Positions 1 through 11,871 of a stretch of DNA of 64,000 nt are shown piece after piece (the first letter of the stretch is position 1; every line of letters starts with the position of its first letter). The stretch covers positions 4,480,001 through 4,544,000 of the forward strand of contig NC_092577.1 in NCBI RefSeq assembly GCF_037975245.1, written 5' to 3'. Both the position numbers and the translations under genes were made by a program. The stretch is from Apostichopus japonicus. Lineage: Eukaryota; Echinodermata; Holothuroidea; Aspidochirotida; Stichopodidae. A model generated the notes under the pieces. That model did no database searches and was not told the DNA's origin. It saw only the letters and a program-made list of their open reading frames with translations.

Positions 1-1058
1 AATAAAGATTGTTCATTTTAGATAGATAAAAGTCCGCGTCCCCTGTACAATAGTACTAACATTCAGAGGCTATATACATAAACCCATCAAGATGAAGCTA
101 CATTCATCCGGGAGTAACGTGTTGACTACCTGGCCCCCCCCCCCCACCCCGAGGTACCTCAAACCCACGAGATCTTATATCAAAGTTCCAAAAATGTCTC
201 CTCACTAGTCTTTCTCTCATTTTTCCACTGGTGATTTTATGTAAGTATTAATTTCTTGACATGTTCAAGTTTATCTGTAAATTCGACGTCACCCCTGTTG
301 TATTTGTCCGGGTCGGGAGGGTGGATGTGAGGGGTGGGGGTAAGGGGCAAAGGGGACGATCGAAATAAACACAACGGAAATGTGATTGAATTGAACAATT
401 TTTAAGAAGCATTCAAAGATGATAAGAGGTTAGTCACACGCTCTGTGTTTATGGAACAGAAAATGTGTTTGCTCATCGCCTGTTGAAAAACTACGGAGGC
501 TTTAAAGTGACTTTGAGATATTGAGGTAAGCAGATAAATATCTCAATAACAAAACTCAAATGGGGATTTATGGCCTGAAATGACATATTTAAAATGTGTT
601 ACAAAATTGTCAAAGACAAATGTTGTTGAACGTTATTAAAGGGTGCTCCATTGTTTATACAAAGTTAAAAGAAAATATCTTTGGGATTTATAAAACGAAA
701 TATTAACATAAAGGGATACACCGATAAGTACACGTGATCATGAATTTAACCTTTAAAGCAGCATTCAGTTGATTAACTCCTTATGTCCCAATTTCCATGT
801 CATATCATTGTTCCTTGGGGAAAATATTTACACATTGTAATTACTTAACGGGCAGTGGACGCCCCTCCCCCATTGGAAAACTTTTTTTGTGTTAGAGCTA
901 GGGCATTGGGCGAAAGCTTTCTATTCTTTAGCTGGTGGTATTAAATGCTCGTAATTCTCTGATTTTGAGTGTGGGAGGGGAACCCCCCCCCCCCCATTCC
1001 CCACCCCGTTGCTACAGCACTGCGTCTTACACGTTTCATCTCTTTTCCCTTTTCTCAG
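1..1058. other. Non-coding, probably SLC5 intron
   Basis: No coding segment is recognised. The stretch ends in a pyrimidine-rich tract and CAG that act as the splice acceptor of the SLC5 exon, so most of it is probably intron. It has poly-C runs near 133 and 982. At 753-765 it has TTAA followed by AGCAGCATT, the same start as the ends of the TTAA transposon at 4121-14063; this may be a solo terminus or chance. Confidence 0.5.
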
Positions 1059-2351
1059 AGCGTTGTCATGTTGCTTGGATTCCTGGTAACCCTCGTGGCC
1101 AGCTCCATTCAGGTTGGCGGTCTGGTGAATGTGTTCGAGATCAATGCGAGGGATAGGCGTGACACCTTCTTAGACTTCCGTCTCAATCCAACCATTCGTC
1201 ACTCATTTTGGTCCGTTTTCATTGGCTATGGATTTCTCGCAGGGTCGTATGTCGGGACCAATCAAATCATCGTACAGAGGTACATGACTTGCAGAACTTT
1301 CAAACAGTCACAGCTTGCCGCTGGTATAGGAACTATCGGTATCGGTGTAGTAGAATTCCTAGCCGTCTTATGCGGCATGAGTATGTATGCATATTTCGCC
1401 GGATGTGATCCTTTGACTTCCGGTAAAATTCAAAGTTCAGATCAGTTGATGCCTTTTTTAATGGTGGAGCTATTTCAGAAAGCACCCGGTGTGGCCGGTC
1501 TCTTGATATCCGCAGCCTTCAGTGCATCGCTGAGTACGGTCTCATCGGGGGTGAACGCACTCGCGACCATGACTGGCCAAGACTTTATTCGATATTTCTG
1601 GCCAGATATGGAAGATTTTAAATTCACCTTGATCCTGAAATACGTATCGATATTCTTCGGACTGGGTTGCATATGCATGGCGTTCTTAGCCTCGGTACTA
1701 GGCGAGATTCTTCCATTGACCTTGAGTGTCGTCGGAATTCTCAATGGACCGTTACTAGGTGTTTTCAGTCTTGGAACTTACTTTCCACGAGCCAATTCAA
1801 AGGGAGCCGTATGTGGAATTGTAATCGCCATGGCAATAGGAACTTGGCTAAAACTAGGAGCCATGGCTTACCCGCCAATCATAGACGATCCTCCACTTCT
1901 CATTGACCAATGTCACGTTGATACTGAAAACGTCACCAGTATTCTCGCTACTGGTTTGATGGAAGAATTTGTGTCTGACGTCACTCCTTATGTCACCAGT
2001 ATGGCTCCCATGACAGGTGCCATGGACCGCCCGGGTATAGCTCGTCTGTACGGATTGTCGCATGCGTATTACACACCTTTGACGTGTTTCGTTACCATCA
2101 TAGTAGGGATTCTTGTGAGTTTGTTGACAAACTCCAACGATCCCCCTGTTGATCCAAAACTGATCAGTCCTTGGGTAAAGTCCTTCTGCTGTTGTCTACC
2201 GAAGCCATGGAGGGCCATGTTAGGTGATGTCGCAGACGACGACGATGGCAATGAGAGCAAATATAACTACGCACCGGTAGATCTGAAAATGGATGCTAGT
2301 AGATATACAAACGAAGACGAAAATCAAAATGGCGACACCGCAACTGTTTGA
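1059..2351 (+). CDS. SLC5-family Na+/solute symporter, C-terminal large exon (partial)
   Basis: This is the second half of a sodium-coupled solute symporter of the SLC5 family, closest in feel to the SMCT/SMVT group (SLC5A8/A12/A6), a plasma-membrane carrier of monocarboxylates, vitamins or iodide. An acceptor (ttttctcAG) at 1057-1058 opens one uninterrupted 430-codon exon to a TGA at 2349-2351. Visible features are a helix starting VVMLLGFLVTLVASS, the GTNQIIVQRYM segment, the family-typical AAFSASLSTVSSGVNALATM helix whose Ser/Thr residues form the Na2 sodium site in relatives, and further hydrophobic helices to YYTPLTCFVTIIVGILVSLL. A glycosylation sequon NVT lies in the large loop before the last helix. 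The tail is acidic and hydrophilic and ends DTATV, not a class I PDZ ligand. The N-terminal exons should lie left of the window. The frame is intact, so the gene is probably functional. Substrate cannot be told. Confidence 0.85.
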   Translation, partial: SVVMLLGFLVTLVASSIQVGGLVNVFEINARDRRDTFLDFRLNPTIRHSFWSVFIGYGFLAGSYVGTNQIIVQRYMTCRTFKQSQLAAGIGTIGIGVVEFLAVLCGMSMYAYFAGCDPLTSGKIQSSDQLMPFLMVELFQKAPGVAGLLISAAFSASLSTVSSGVNALATMTGQDFIRYFWPDMEDFKFTLILKYVSIFFGLGCICMAFLASVLGEILPLTLSVVGILNGPLLGVFSLGTYFPRANSKGAVCGIVIAMAIGTWLKLGAMAYPPIIDDPPLLIDQCHVDTENVTSILATGLMEEFVSDVTPYVTSMAPMTGAMDRPGIARLYGLSHAYYTPLTCFVTIIVGILVSLLTNSNDPPVDPKLISPWVKSFCCCLPKPWRAMLGDVADDDDGNESKYNYAPVDLKMDASRYTNEDENQNGDTATV

Positions 2352-2440
2352 AAAGAACTAAACAATAAAAGTGGCGCCCTATATAGGCTGATTAATCATA
2401 AAATACTATTGTAAGCAAGAATGATTGGATGCCTTGACAA

Positions 2441-2446
2441 AATAAA
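2441..2446 (+). promoter_or_regulatory. Polyadenylation signal of the SLC5 gene
   Basis: AATAAA 90 bp after the SLC5 stop codon, followed by an A-rich stretch at 2461. A second AATAAA lies at 2364-2369, only 13 bp after the stop. Either could be used. Confidence 0.5.
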
Positions 2447-3254
2447 TATAAAGAATGAATTTAAAAAAAATAGGAGAGCTTAATACCACGGGTATATAGT
2501 TTCATTGATCAGTGAATCTCCAAAATGTAATTTGTTTTATAATACGAGGATATGCATTATTAAGCATTATTTCGTCATTGATGGTCTGTTATTCAGTTGG
2601 AATTCTCAATGATATAGTAAGAGCAACTTTGATACTTCTTAATGTAGTGCTAGTGTCGAATGGAGTCGATTGAGTAAGAATACGACACCGCATAGCAGCA
2701 CCAGTTATTATGACAGACGTCTATGGACGGCCATTGCCGCCAAAATGAAATAAATAACAAAACACGAAATCAAAGTGTGTAATTGCCAGTGTGTATACAT
2801 GACGCATGACAAAGTATTACAGGGACGTCCACATCATCCTCTGTTGATATAGATATGGCAACGTTATATATTTTTCTTTTATCTTGTTATTCTTTTGTAT
2901 TTCTACTTATGTTTGATGTATATGCTTTAATGTAAAGCCCACATTTATGTGTGGCCTGCCTCCTATCTTTGATTGTGATGTCAAATTAATTGTTTCACTT
3001 TCAGTTGGACAGTTATTTGATTTCTCAATATATTAAATATGTTTGACAAGTTATGGTTTGATTTCGCGGTTTCCATTAATATTATTATTATTTTGCAGAT
3101 ATGGCCGCTCATAATTATATACAGACGCGCCTGTGAGGTTTCGGATACGAGCCACACGGATGCAGCTTGTTCCTAGCACTAACCATCTAAACCCATCAAA
3201 ATGGCATGCACACATATGTCATCTTATCGATATATGCTTCAGATTAGGTTCAGG
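2447..3254. other. Intergenic, nothing recognised
   Basis: AT-rich sequence with no convincing reading frame, RNA gene or repeat seen by eye. Confidence 0.5.
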
Positions 3255-3760
3255 CGTTCATTGAATCAATCAATCAGACGACATTTATATAGCGCCAAAA
3301 TCAACAAAATTGTTCAAAGGCGCTTTATAAAGACAGTTACATGAAATTAATTACAATACACTTGTTGAAAAAAGATAACATTTGAGCAGTTTCTTGAAAA
3401 TATGAACAGTCTGAGCATCCTTGATGTGATTTGGAAGAGTGTTCCATTCTTTTGGTCTATAGCAGGAGAGTGAGCAATCTGGGAAATGACACAGCACGTG
3501 TTCTGGGCACGATCAAATGAGGAGAAGATGTATATGATCTAATTAACATGTATGCGTGGTGCACGGTTGCAGCTGTAGTAGGTCAGATATGTAAGCTGGC
3601 GACTGTTTATGGTGAGCTTTGTACGCAAGAAGAAGAACTTTGAATTTAATGCGCTGTTGTATGGGGAGCCAGTGCAGAGCAACGAGTTCCAATGTTATAG
3701 AGTCATACTTCGTACGCTTGACAATGAAGCGAGCAGAGGTGCGTTGGACATTCATTGAAA
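3255..3760 (-). mobile_element. Non-LTR retrotransposon 3'-end fragment (CR1/L2-like)
   Basis: On the minus strand, 3755-3543 encodes about 70 residues with the hallmark of the C-terminal end of CR1/L2/Jockey-type reverse transcriptase proteins: a basic segment, then ITLELVALHWLPIQQRIKFK, then LLLAYKAHHKQSPAYISDLL. The rest of the reverse transcriptase is absent, so this is a 5'-truncated relic. Downstream on minus (3542-3255) is probably its 3' region, containing the 'tatagcgcc...aaaggcgctttat' type of sequence common in such tails. Exact limits are uncertain. Confidence 0.7.
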
Positions 3761-4116
3761 TAATAAAAACCCTTACATTTATGCCTCGTCACGAAGTAGA
3801 AGTCACCCTCTATAAAAAAAAATAAAGAGAGACAAAAAGAAAAAGAAAAAAAAAGACAATTACAAACGTTTTGAATGCCGGCTGTATGTGGTATCGATGA
3901 ACTTCATAAAAGGTATTTTAAAGCTACCGAACATCAAGTGATAATTAGAGTAAATAACTATACAACGTTAACATAAATGGAAATGTGCACAGCAAATCAA
4001 ATAAATCGATAGAACTTTAATGATCCCACCACAATAAACCGCTTATAAACGCCATAAACACCACAGTATAACTTAACACTAAACTAATCAGCAAAACGAA
4101 CGAAGAAAAAAATAAC
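3761..4116. other. Intergenic left flank of TTAA element
   Basis: A-rich non-coding sequence leading into the TTAA target duplication. Nothing else recognised. Confidence 0.4.
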
Positions 4117-4134
4117 TTAAAGCAGCATTTGCGT
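4117..4134. repeat. Left TTAA duplication and inverted terminus
   Basis: TTAA at 4117-4120 followed by AGCAGCATTTGCGT (4121-4134). It matches the reverse complement of 14049-14063 except for one missing T. Confidence 0.6.
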
Positions 4135-4538
4135 TGGGTCGTTTTTTTCCACCTTTTTAACATGTGCATCGATTTTTTTACATGTATAATCATAAAACAG
4201 TCAACTAAGATACCATCCAAGTTTCACCCTGCCAAGAGCGTTAATTAGCGAGTAATTAACGATTTATGTCGATAACGAGTAAGAGTGTCCACGACAAAGT
4301 TTTCATTTCTCCAAATCCACTAGTTTGAATTCCACCAATCAGTGAATAGTATGTTTATTCATGAGCCGTTGCTTAAAATAGATTCATTCACAACAACCCG
4401 AAAAAGTTGCGTGTGCGTGGGTATCACAGACATACCAACTCCCTGGAAATACACTGTACAAACTAAAGCATTGCATTGTAGTACGTTTCGATATACTGGG
4501 TTGCTTTCGACTCCGGCAAAGTAAAAACTTATTCTATC

Positions 4539-7500
4539 ATGGAAGCGAACTTACAGAAGCGCGCAAAAGGAAAATACAAGAGTTTGAAGAACCTTACTTC
4601 ACCGGAAAAGAGAAAGTGGCGGAAGACTCAAAAGCAAAGGTATGAAGCCACCCGTATTCACCTAGGGAATCAAGTAGAAAGATGGACCGAACTGAAGGAG
4701 AAGTTGGGGCTGAAGAACGACACGGAGGTCGCTCGATATTTGCTAGATAGGTGAGTAATCTCTTCCTTGCTACGACATAAAAGTTCTAGAATTCATTGAA
4801 TCTAAGGCATACCTGCAAATTCTTGAATGGTGAAACAAGAAAAGAATATCAAACTGCCGGTGTATTCATACGACTTCGTTACTAGACCTAAGCCCTTGGC
4901 CTAGGCTACGCCTGCCTAACCCGACTTTAGAACGTGAACAGAGCAGTTTAGGTTTAGTATTTGCTGTTACGACCGTTTATGCTTGAACGTTTATACGCAC
5001 GCTCGACAACGGAATGAATTTTTACCAAAAATTTAGAAGGATATTCTCTTCAGAAACAAGGAAAAATAAAAAAGTAAAAGAAGAAGAAGTGTCCTGGTAT
5101 AGGCTAGTTACCTTTCTGTTTCGTAAAGGAACATAGCCTATGCATGGTGACCATGTTTTTGCATGCTTGGAAGTTGACAAAAGCAGGTGTACTTTGGGCT
5201 AGGCTAGAATCCTTTAACATCTTATTGATCTTAGAAGCTAGGGTGAGAATGTTATAGCCAAAATGATATATTACTCTCACCAGTATCTACGAATTTTGTA
5301 CTCATAATCCTCATATGAAGACCTTCAGTTAACTTTACCTCAATGCAGCCACAGAACAATGTAATGCAATTGCCTATAATATTGGTAACAAATTCAATTT
5401 TAAGTGCTATGAGAAATTGTGTTTCAGTGCCCAAGATCAGTGAAGGATCGCCATAGTATTTGCTTGTAAAAGTGTTTGGTTATTGACTCCAAACCGTGAG
5501 TATCAACATAGGGAATCATAGCAAGAACAAAGAGAAGGGAAATGTAACAATAAAGGTCTTTATTCATGAAACCACCCTGTTGATAAGCAGCATTGCATAA
5601 TGAATGCACAGTAACTCTTGTGGTCAAGGATATCATTCAAGAGATTGAGTCTCTCTTTATGTGGTTTGAGATTGTACACTACAGTATGTTTACAGTCTTG
5701 TCATCATTGTCAGCTCTAAACAGGATGTTGTGGCCATTCATTGTTGCTTTGTACCCTTTTCCCCATTTGTTTAATAAGCCTGGTTAATTTCAAGCCTGTG
5801 AAAGTTGTAATAGTGGTTTAAGATTTATTATTTTCAGTTTTGAGAAAGCATGACAATATACTGTAATAGAATTTACCATGGAAGAACAAAGCAGTGTCCC
5901 ATTAAGCTGACTGTATATGCGAAGTTATTCAACAAAACCCATATCCTAATATCTTTGTTCCAGTTATAAATACATCCTCCCTCGCAGCGGCTTCAACGGT
6001 GATATCTACAACTAATTAGCAATTTGAGCGGCAAGACCAAACAACAAAGTCACTTACTCACAAATATCTTTATTATATCTGTATTAATAGCTTGCTGAAG
6101 CAATCTCTTCATAGATACATCTCATTGCATTATGTTTTAGATATTGTGATATAGTTAAGACAAGTGCACTTGCTTGTATTGTTCTAATATGTCACACAAA
6201 GCTGAATTAATCCAACAATAAATGATAACAAGGAAATCAAATTTCATGATGTAAAAATTACACACTCCAGTTAAAATGATTTATTGTGGTGCTTGAGTTT
6301 GCCAGAATTTTCTTTGAATTCTCTAATGTATTATTCATATACTCCAATATATTGCTTTCGCTGCAATGTTATCTGTACATGTATTTTTACTTTCAGAGTT
6401 GACTCTGCATACTCTCCTTGCAAAACACCAAACATAGGCCTGATGACATCAACACCTGTGTCAAGTATGTCTGCTTCAAGTGAAGATGCACTGCCAGCTA
6501 CAACACCATTTTTATCTGGAGAAACATCATCCGCTGACCAACTTAAGTATGCATGTTTGGATAGTTATGAAAAAAGCAGAAACCTTTCTTGAACATTTTG
6601 CAGTTTATGTGGTGCTGCAATCAAGTACCTAAGCCTTGTCAAGTTATACCCGAAGGCGATGTGGTTCAGTCTCCCACATTTCAAATTTTCGGGTCCATGT
6701 AATCCTTTTTCAATAACCTGGTGCCCTTGGTTTTGTATTTTCATCTCCCTTGGGGTCACTCATTACGACAGATATTCACATTTACATTCATTGCTTTTAC
6801 ATATCTTGCTTGTGTAACAAAACAGTTTCAAATGCTTTCATATGCAAACGTCTTAGCCCTGGGTCAAGCTTTTCACAGTAAGACTGTGACTTTTACAGCC
6901 AAAAAATATATGGATATAAAAATGTTACCTTAGATGATTCCAATATGTGTCAGAGAATTTAAATTATTATTACTTTTTTTTCAGTTTAAGTTTTGACTAC
7001 ACTGATGTTGGGGACTACATCATTCCACATGATACCCCAGGCTCAATTGACAGGGACTCTGACCCTGACTGGGATTCTGGTGAAGAAGATGCCGACTCCT
7101 CTGACATGAGTGTTGATCTCAACGTTAGGTATGTCTGCTTCTTGACTTCAGCCTCAAATCTTATATATATCCGCTCCTTTTTGTTGGAATAAAAGAGAAT
7201 CAGGGCTAAATTAATGCCTTTATTAAATGCACATGTAAATTTTATTTTTCTCTTACAGTCATCCAGAACAACCAGCAGATTTGGACCTGGACACCATTCT
7301 TTCCTTTGCAGAGACTGATCAGTCTGAAGATGAGGATGTAGATGATGGGACAGGTTCTGAGGCATGTGCAGAAGATACTCTATTCATTACTTACAAGGAG
7401 TCCCTTTTGCAACTACTAAAGGATTGTAGACCTAAGTCTTGTGTTAGAGAATCTTGCCAGTCTCCTCCGCAAGACGTCACAAAATTTGTCGGAACTGCTG

Positions 7501-10209
7501 TTGGTGTGAAATGGGTTCGTTTCAGTTTCTATTTGGCATTTTGTCAGTCCAGATTTGGCTACTATATTTAAGTTATCCCTCAATTTAAATTATTTCTCAC
7601 CAAAGGCAAATAGCATCTTTGCCTTGGAGGTGACACTTGCTTATAGACAAGATAACTAAAAAAGTAAACATTACTTGAACTTGGTATATGTGTAACCCTT
7701 GGTGAGTTGGTGATCCTTAGTAAGTTTCATGGATGTCGAAGGTCATTTGAGGTCAAAATTACATAACTCTGTAAATACTGTATCATAAAACTGAAACTTC
7801 ACTTGGTACATCTTTAAGTGCCTGGTCAGTAGATGATCCCTTTTGTTTTACATGGAGATCAAAGGGCAACTGAGGTCAGAGTCCCTAAACCTTGTGAACA
7901 TGATATCTTAAGCAGGTAAAGTTGCTTGACCTTCAAAAAAAACCTTGGTACTACTGTAGCCCTCGGTAGTTAGAGGTTTATTTGCTTGTTAATATTTTTT
8001 TTTATATATATTTAGTTCTCACTTATTTGATTACTACTTCTTTTGTCTCTTTTCCAGATTTGTGCTCATGGACACGTGAGCAAGATTTGGCATTCTCAGC
8101 CAAAGCTTAAAGGGAATAATGCGGGAGACATAGCAGTCTCAGCTGCAGTTATACTGTCTGGAAATAACTACGCAAAAATCAAAATGATGTTTAGGTTTAT
8201 GAACCTTGGTATGTGCCACTCTGCTCTCCACAGTTATAGCCAGAGGACTTACACCTTTCCGGCAATTGAGGCACACTGGAAGCAGCTTCAGACTGAGCTA
8301 TTACTTGCAAGGAAAGGGAAAACAGTAGTTATCGCTGGTAAGTCGTGTAATTAATATTTTACAGCCCTGCATGTCAGGGGCATATATAATGGCAATTTTT
8401 TCATGATGTACATAATTTTACTGTTTAGATATGTGTTCATGATTATGTGGTACTTCTTCAACAGGTGACGGAAGGAACGACAGTCCTGGGCACTGTGCAC
8501 AATACTGCACCTACAGTGTAATGGATTATGAAACCTGCGATATACTGGACATTCAGGTTGTTGACAAGAGGGAAGCTGACTTAAAGTCGACCAACATGGA
8601 AAAAATTGCTTTCTTACGAGCACTGGAGACGCTAGAGAAGAGCGATGTAAAGGTTGAGGAAGTAGTTACAGATGCTCACCCACAAATTAAATCTTACCTA
8701 AGTAAGCAATTGATGTACTTTCGTAGGCTTGTTGATGGCACAATATTTTTCATGTGTGTGTGTATGTTCACATATACTTGTCTTATGACTGGTTGTACTA
8801 AACACAAGGAAAAATTATATTGCTTTGTAAGCTTTCATTTAGAATAATGTTCATTTGCAGATTTTTTAATTCTTTATCATACTGAGTTACCAAGACACAG
8901 ATTCCATTGTCACCCACATGGTATATTTGAAGTTTTTCTTTTCTGTCTACTGTACAGAGGGTCTTGAAGGAACCACTCATTCGTTTGACGTTTGGCATGG
9001 GGCAAAAAATATTGGCAAGAAATTGAGTGAGGTAAGTCCGATTGCCTTGTGTTTCATATGTCAACATGATTATTTTTTCTCTTTTGATCTAAAAATAATG
9101 TACCTCAAACACATCCTGTTGTTACCTGTTTTCTCTTCAGGCAGCAAAAAAGGCAAGGAACAGGCCACTCATGCCATGGATTAGTGACATAACAAGGCAC
9201 TTTTGGTACTGCTCACAGCATGCAGATGGAAGTGCAGACACATTTTTTGTAAGTTAAATATGTTCTTGTGACTTAATAATATTACATTCAAAACATGCAC
9301 TTCAGTCATAATCATTTTAACTAAGTTAGGCAGCCAGTATAAATACTTCTTGTGATGGAATTCTGCTATACTTTCTATTTCACCTTTATCCTTGTCATGT
9401 CATGATCTCTTCTTTCCTTTTAAGGCAAACTGGAGAGGAATTCTTCACCACGTTGTTGGAGATCATGAATGGGCTCTAGGTGATGGAGTTAGTCCAGCAT
9501 GTTTCCAGCATGGACCTTTACCAGCTAGTCAGAAGGACCTTGAACCAGACTCTCCTGCACATGCAGCACTGAGAGAGATTGTGCTTGACATGAATCTTAT
9601 AAGAAACATCAAATACTACACGAAGTTCAGGTACTGGTTTTGGTGCACAAATCTTGAATATATGTTACCCTTTTGTTAGGATATTGGTAGATATCTTGCA
9701 CATGCCCTGCCACGTGGTGAAGTAATCAATGATGAGCAGCTAGAAGTATGAAAATACTTTCAGGCTAGTTGCAGTGGAAATTTCTCCTAAAATTATGGAA
9801 TATTCCTTCATATCACTTTCAGACACACATCAGCACTAGAAAATTTCCAGAGCCATGTGCTAGTTTATGCTGCCAAGCGGTTTGCCTATGGGTAAGTATG
9901 TTGTCCAAGATTTTGAATTCTGCTCATTTATTATGAAATCTCATTGAAATCATGTAATAATCATGTATGAAATCATGTAATGTTTCAATTCCTACATATT
10001 TTTCAGCCCTCCTTCGTATAAGGCTAGAAATTTGTTAGCTGGTATTGACTACCAACACCACAAAGGAAGACGACAAGCAGAAAGAGATGGGGAACCTGTG
10101 TAAGTTACATACTGTACTATCATCACATCACTTTCCTTTATTAAGGCCTGCAAGTACAGAAATATGAACTGATATGTTTTGTTTCATTTTCTCTTGCAGT
10201 TTCACATGA
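4539..10209 (+). CDS. Spliced transposase-like (RNase H-fold) protein, 12 exons
   Basis: I reconstruct 12 exons: 4539-4750, 6397-6546, 6985-7128, 7259-7514, 8058-8337, 8465-8701, 8958-9031, 9141-9248, 9425-9630, 9823-9891, 10007-10099, 10200-10209. All have AG/GT borders (exon 4 has a weak GTTCGT donor) and every phase matches, giving about 612 residues. The N-terminus is basic (KRKWRKTQKQRYEATR) with the motif LGLKNDTEVARYLLD. Exons 2-4 are acidic and Ser/Thr-rich. From exon 4/5 comes a domain recognisable from uncharacterised, transposon-derived proteins of fish, echinoderms and cnidarians: the end of exon 4 (VKW), then GHVSKIWHSQP, GDGRNDSPGHCAQYCTY, VEEVVTDAHPQIKSYL, SFDVWHGAKNIGKKL, WRGILHHVVGDHEWALGDG, AKRFAYG|PPSYKARNLLAG. 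The two Asp motifs (GDGR, VTDAH) and a later Glu (GDHEW) would suit a DDE catalytic triad, by inference. The stop TGA is three codons into the last exon, ahead of remnants of the usual C-terminus. Confidence 0.75.
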
Positions 10210-10456
10210 AATTATTCCAAATCTGCAGGTAGATGGACCTGTGTCCCAGTCATGCAAAAAAAAACCTTCAAGTACACTAATGAAAGATGTATTTAGAAGG
10301 AGGCTCATTGATAATAAGTCCCAACGAAGTCATGTGGTTTTGGCAGAAGATGACCCCAGGCGCATCTCCGGGACTATACGCCCAAACCAACCACCATCTG
10401 TCCATCAACTTCTTGAAAATCACAAGAGCAGGATGGAAGCAAGTTCATCTCTTTAA
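10210..10456 (+). pseudogene. Decayed C-terminal part of the transposase-like gene
   Basis: Past the TGA at 10207-10209, the same frame continues with NYSKSAGRWTCVPV and KKTFKYTNE. This matches the conserved 'YsK..rrW...PV...K.ykYt' stretch of the family, then runs into TAG. A second frame (from about 10280 to TGA/TAA at 10456) carries the family's end: KDVFRRRLIDN, then DDPRRISGTIRPNQPPS and ENHKSRM. So the ancestral last exon reached about 10456 and has one nonsense change (probably CGA to TGA) and one single-base frameshift near 10284. Because both lie in the last exon, a truncated protein could still be made. Confidence 0.7.
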
Positions 10457-10584
10457 TCTTAGCCATCACTCAAATGTTTTATTTTTTTCAGGTTGGGGTG
10501 GGGGGGGGACTGGTGGGGGAATTGTTACATGTTGTTGTAGTGGACGAATATGGTTCCCAAAGCTTATGCTCAAATGTTATGGGA

Positions 10585-10590
10585 AATAAA
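10585..10590 (+). promoter_or_regulatory. Polyadenylation signal of transposase-like gene
   Basis: AATAAA about 130 bp after the end of the ancestral last exon, in the right place for the plus-strand gene. Confidence 0.45.
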
Positions 10591-10599
10591 TGCATTGTG

Positions 10600-11871
10600 G
10601 TTCTACTGTACCATAGTTTGTTACGAATCTGTCATTATTTGTAATAAGAGCATGTAATATATGTACAGGAAAAAGTATGAAAATACTGAGATGTGACCAG
10701 CATTGCATTCTCGGCCGTTCTTGGCCTAAAGTTAATGTAATATATCACCATGTTAAATCTTTCAGCTCCCACCCCCCCCCCCCCCTCCTGATTTTTGCAG
10801 ATATTGCGCATATGCTCTCATTTTGAACCATTTTACCTCCCCCAAGAAAAATCACCTTCCTGTGCATGCAGTGTGTTACAACTTTATGACAGCAAAGCTC
10901 CCCTTAATTAGGAATCTTCAAAGGATTTTCATTGTGTAACCTTCATGACCTGAACTCAACTTTGATCTCCCCAAAAAACAATAAGCTTCTTGTCCTTATG
11001 TTTTTACACTTTACTACCACATATGTCATCTGTCCTGACTTCTACTCCTTGAGATAGTATGTTAACAAGTTTCACAATTTTAACAATTTTAATCCCAAAT
11101 GAACTTTGACCCATTCCATAAAAGTAGGCATCATTATCAGCGATGTAGACTTTTCCTTGCCAGCCTAATGGTATATTTTGTAACAAAATAGCACAGAAAG
11201 CAAAAAACTCAATGCAGTTTATAAATACTGTTCATATATTTCACATACATAGAACGGCTGGGCATGCATATGTGAGAAAAAAATTATGAAAGACCAAAAA
11301 TACTATATTGTAGTACTACATGTAATGAAAGGCCAATGCAACTTCCAACAACAAATTGATAAGAATTCTTAGAAAAAAAAGAAACACGTAATTCAAAAGA
11401 GCAAGGTAACAAATGGTAAAGTATGTTTAAGAAGAAACAGAAGTTTCCATGGAATGTGTCTTCGTAGAGTCAAGGTGAAATCTGCAGCTGTGTAGGATAC
11501 TAAGTACTGATAAAAGTTCTTAATTTAGGTTTTTGTGTGTAGACATTTATATGATTTTTGTTATATTAACCTATGGAGATGGTCATCTTAGAAAAATAAA
11601 CTACTGTTTGAAAGAAGTGAAGGGTGGGTGAGTGAAGCAGTGAAAAACTGTTTTGGATTAAAGTCTTTTCAGTAAATAGAAAATATGTGATATAAAAATA
11701 AAGATGATTTTGGAATGACAGTTTTTGATGGCATAACAAATGAACGATAAAGAAGTGAAAAAATAGTCTGATTAATGGCAAGTATAAAAACATATATGTA
11801 AATAAATAGAAAAATGTGAAGAAGAAAAATTGAATACCGGCAAGAATAGCTAACAAAGATAAATGAAAACA
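10600..11871. other. Region between the two convergent genes
   Basis: No coding sequence recognised. It holds a poly-C run near 10775 and A/T-rich stretches. Minus-strand reading frames at 11566-11872 are hydrophobic low-complexity translations of T-rich DNA and are not believed. Confidence 0.4.

Noticed and set aside
10207-10209. TGA in the transposase-like gene as selenocysteine
   Set aside because: No reason for selenocysteine in this family, and a second lesion (frameshift) follows closely; plain decay is simpler.
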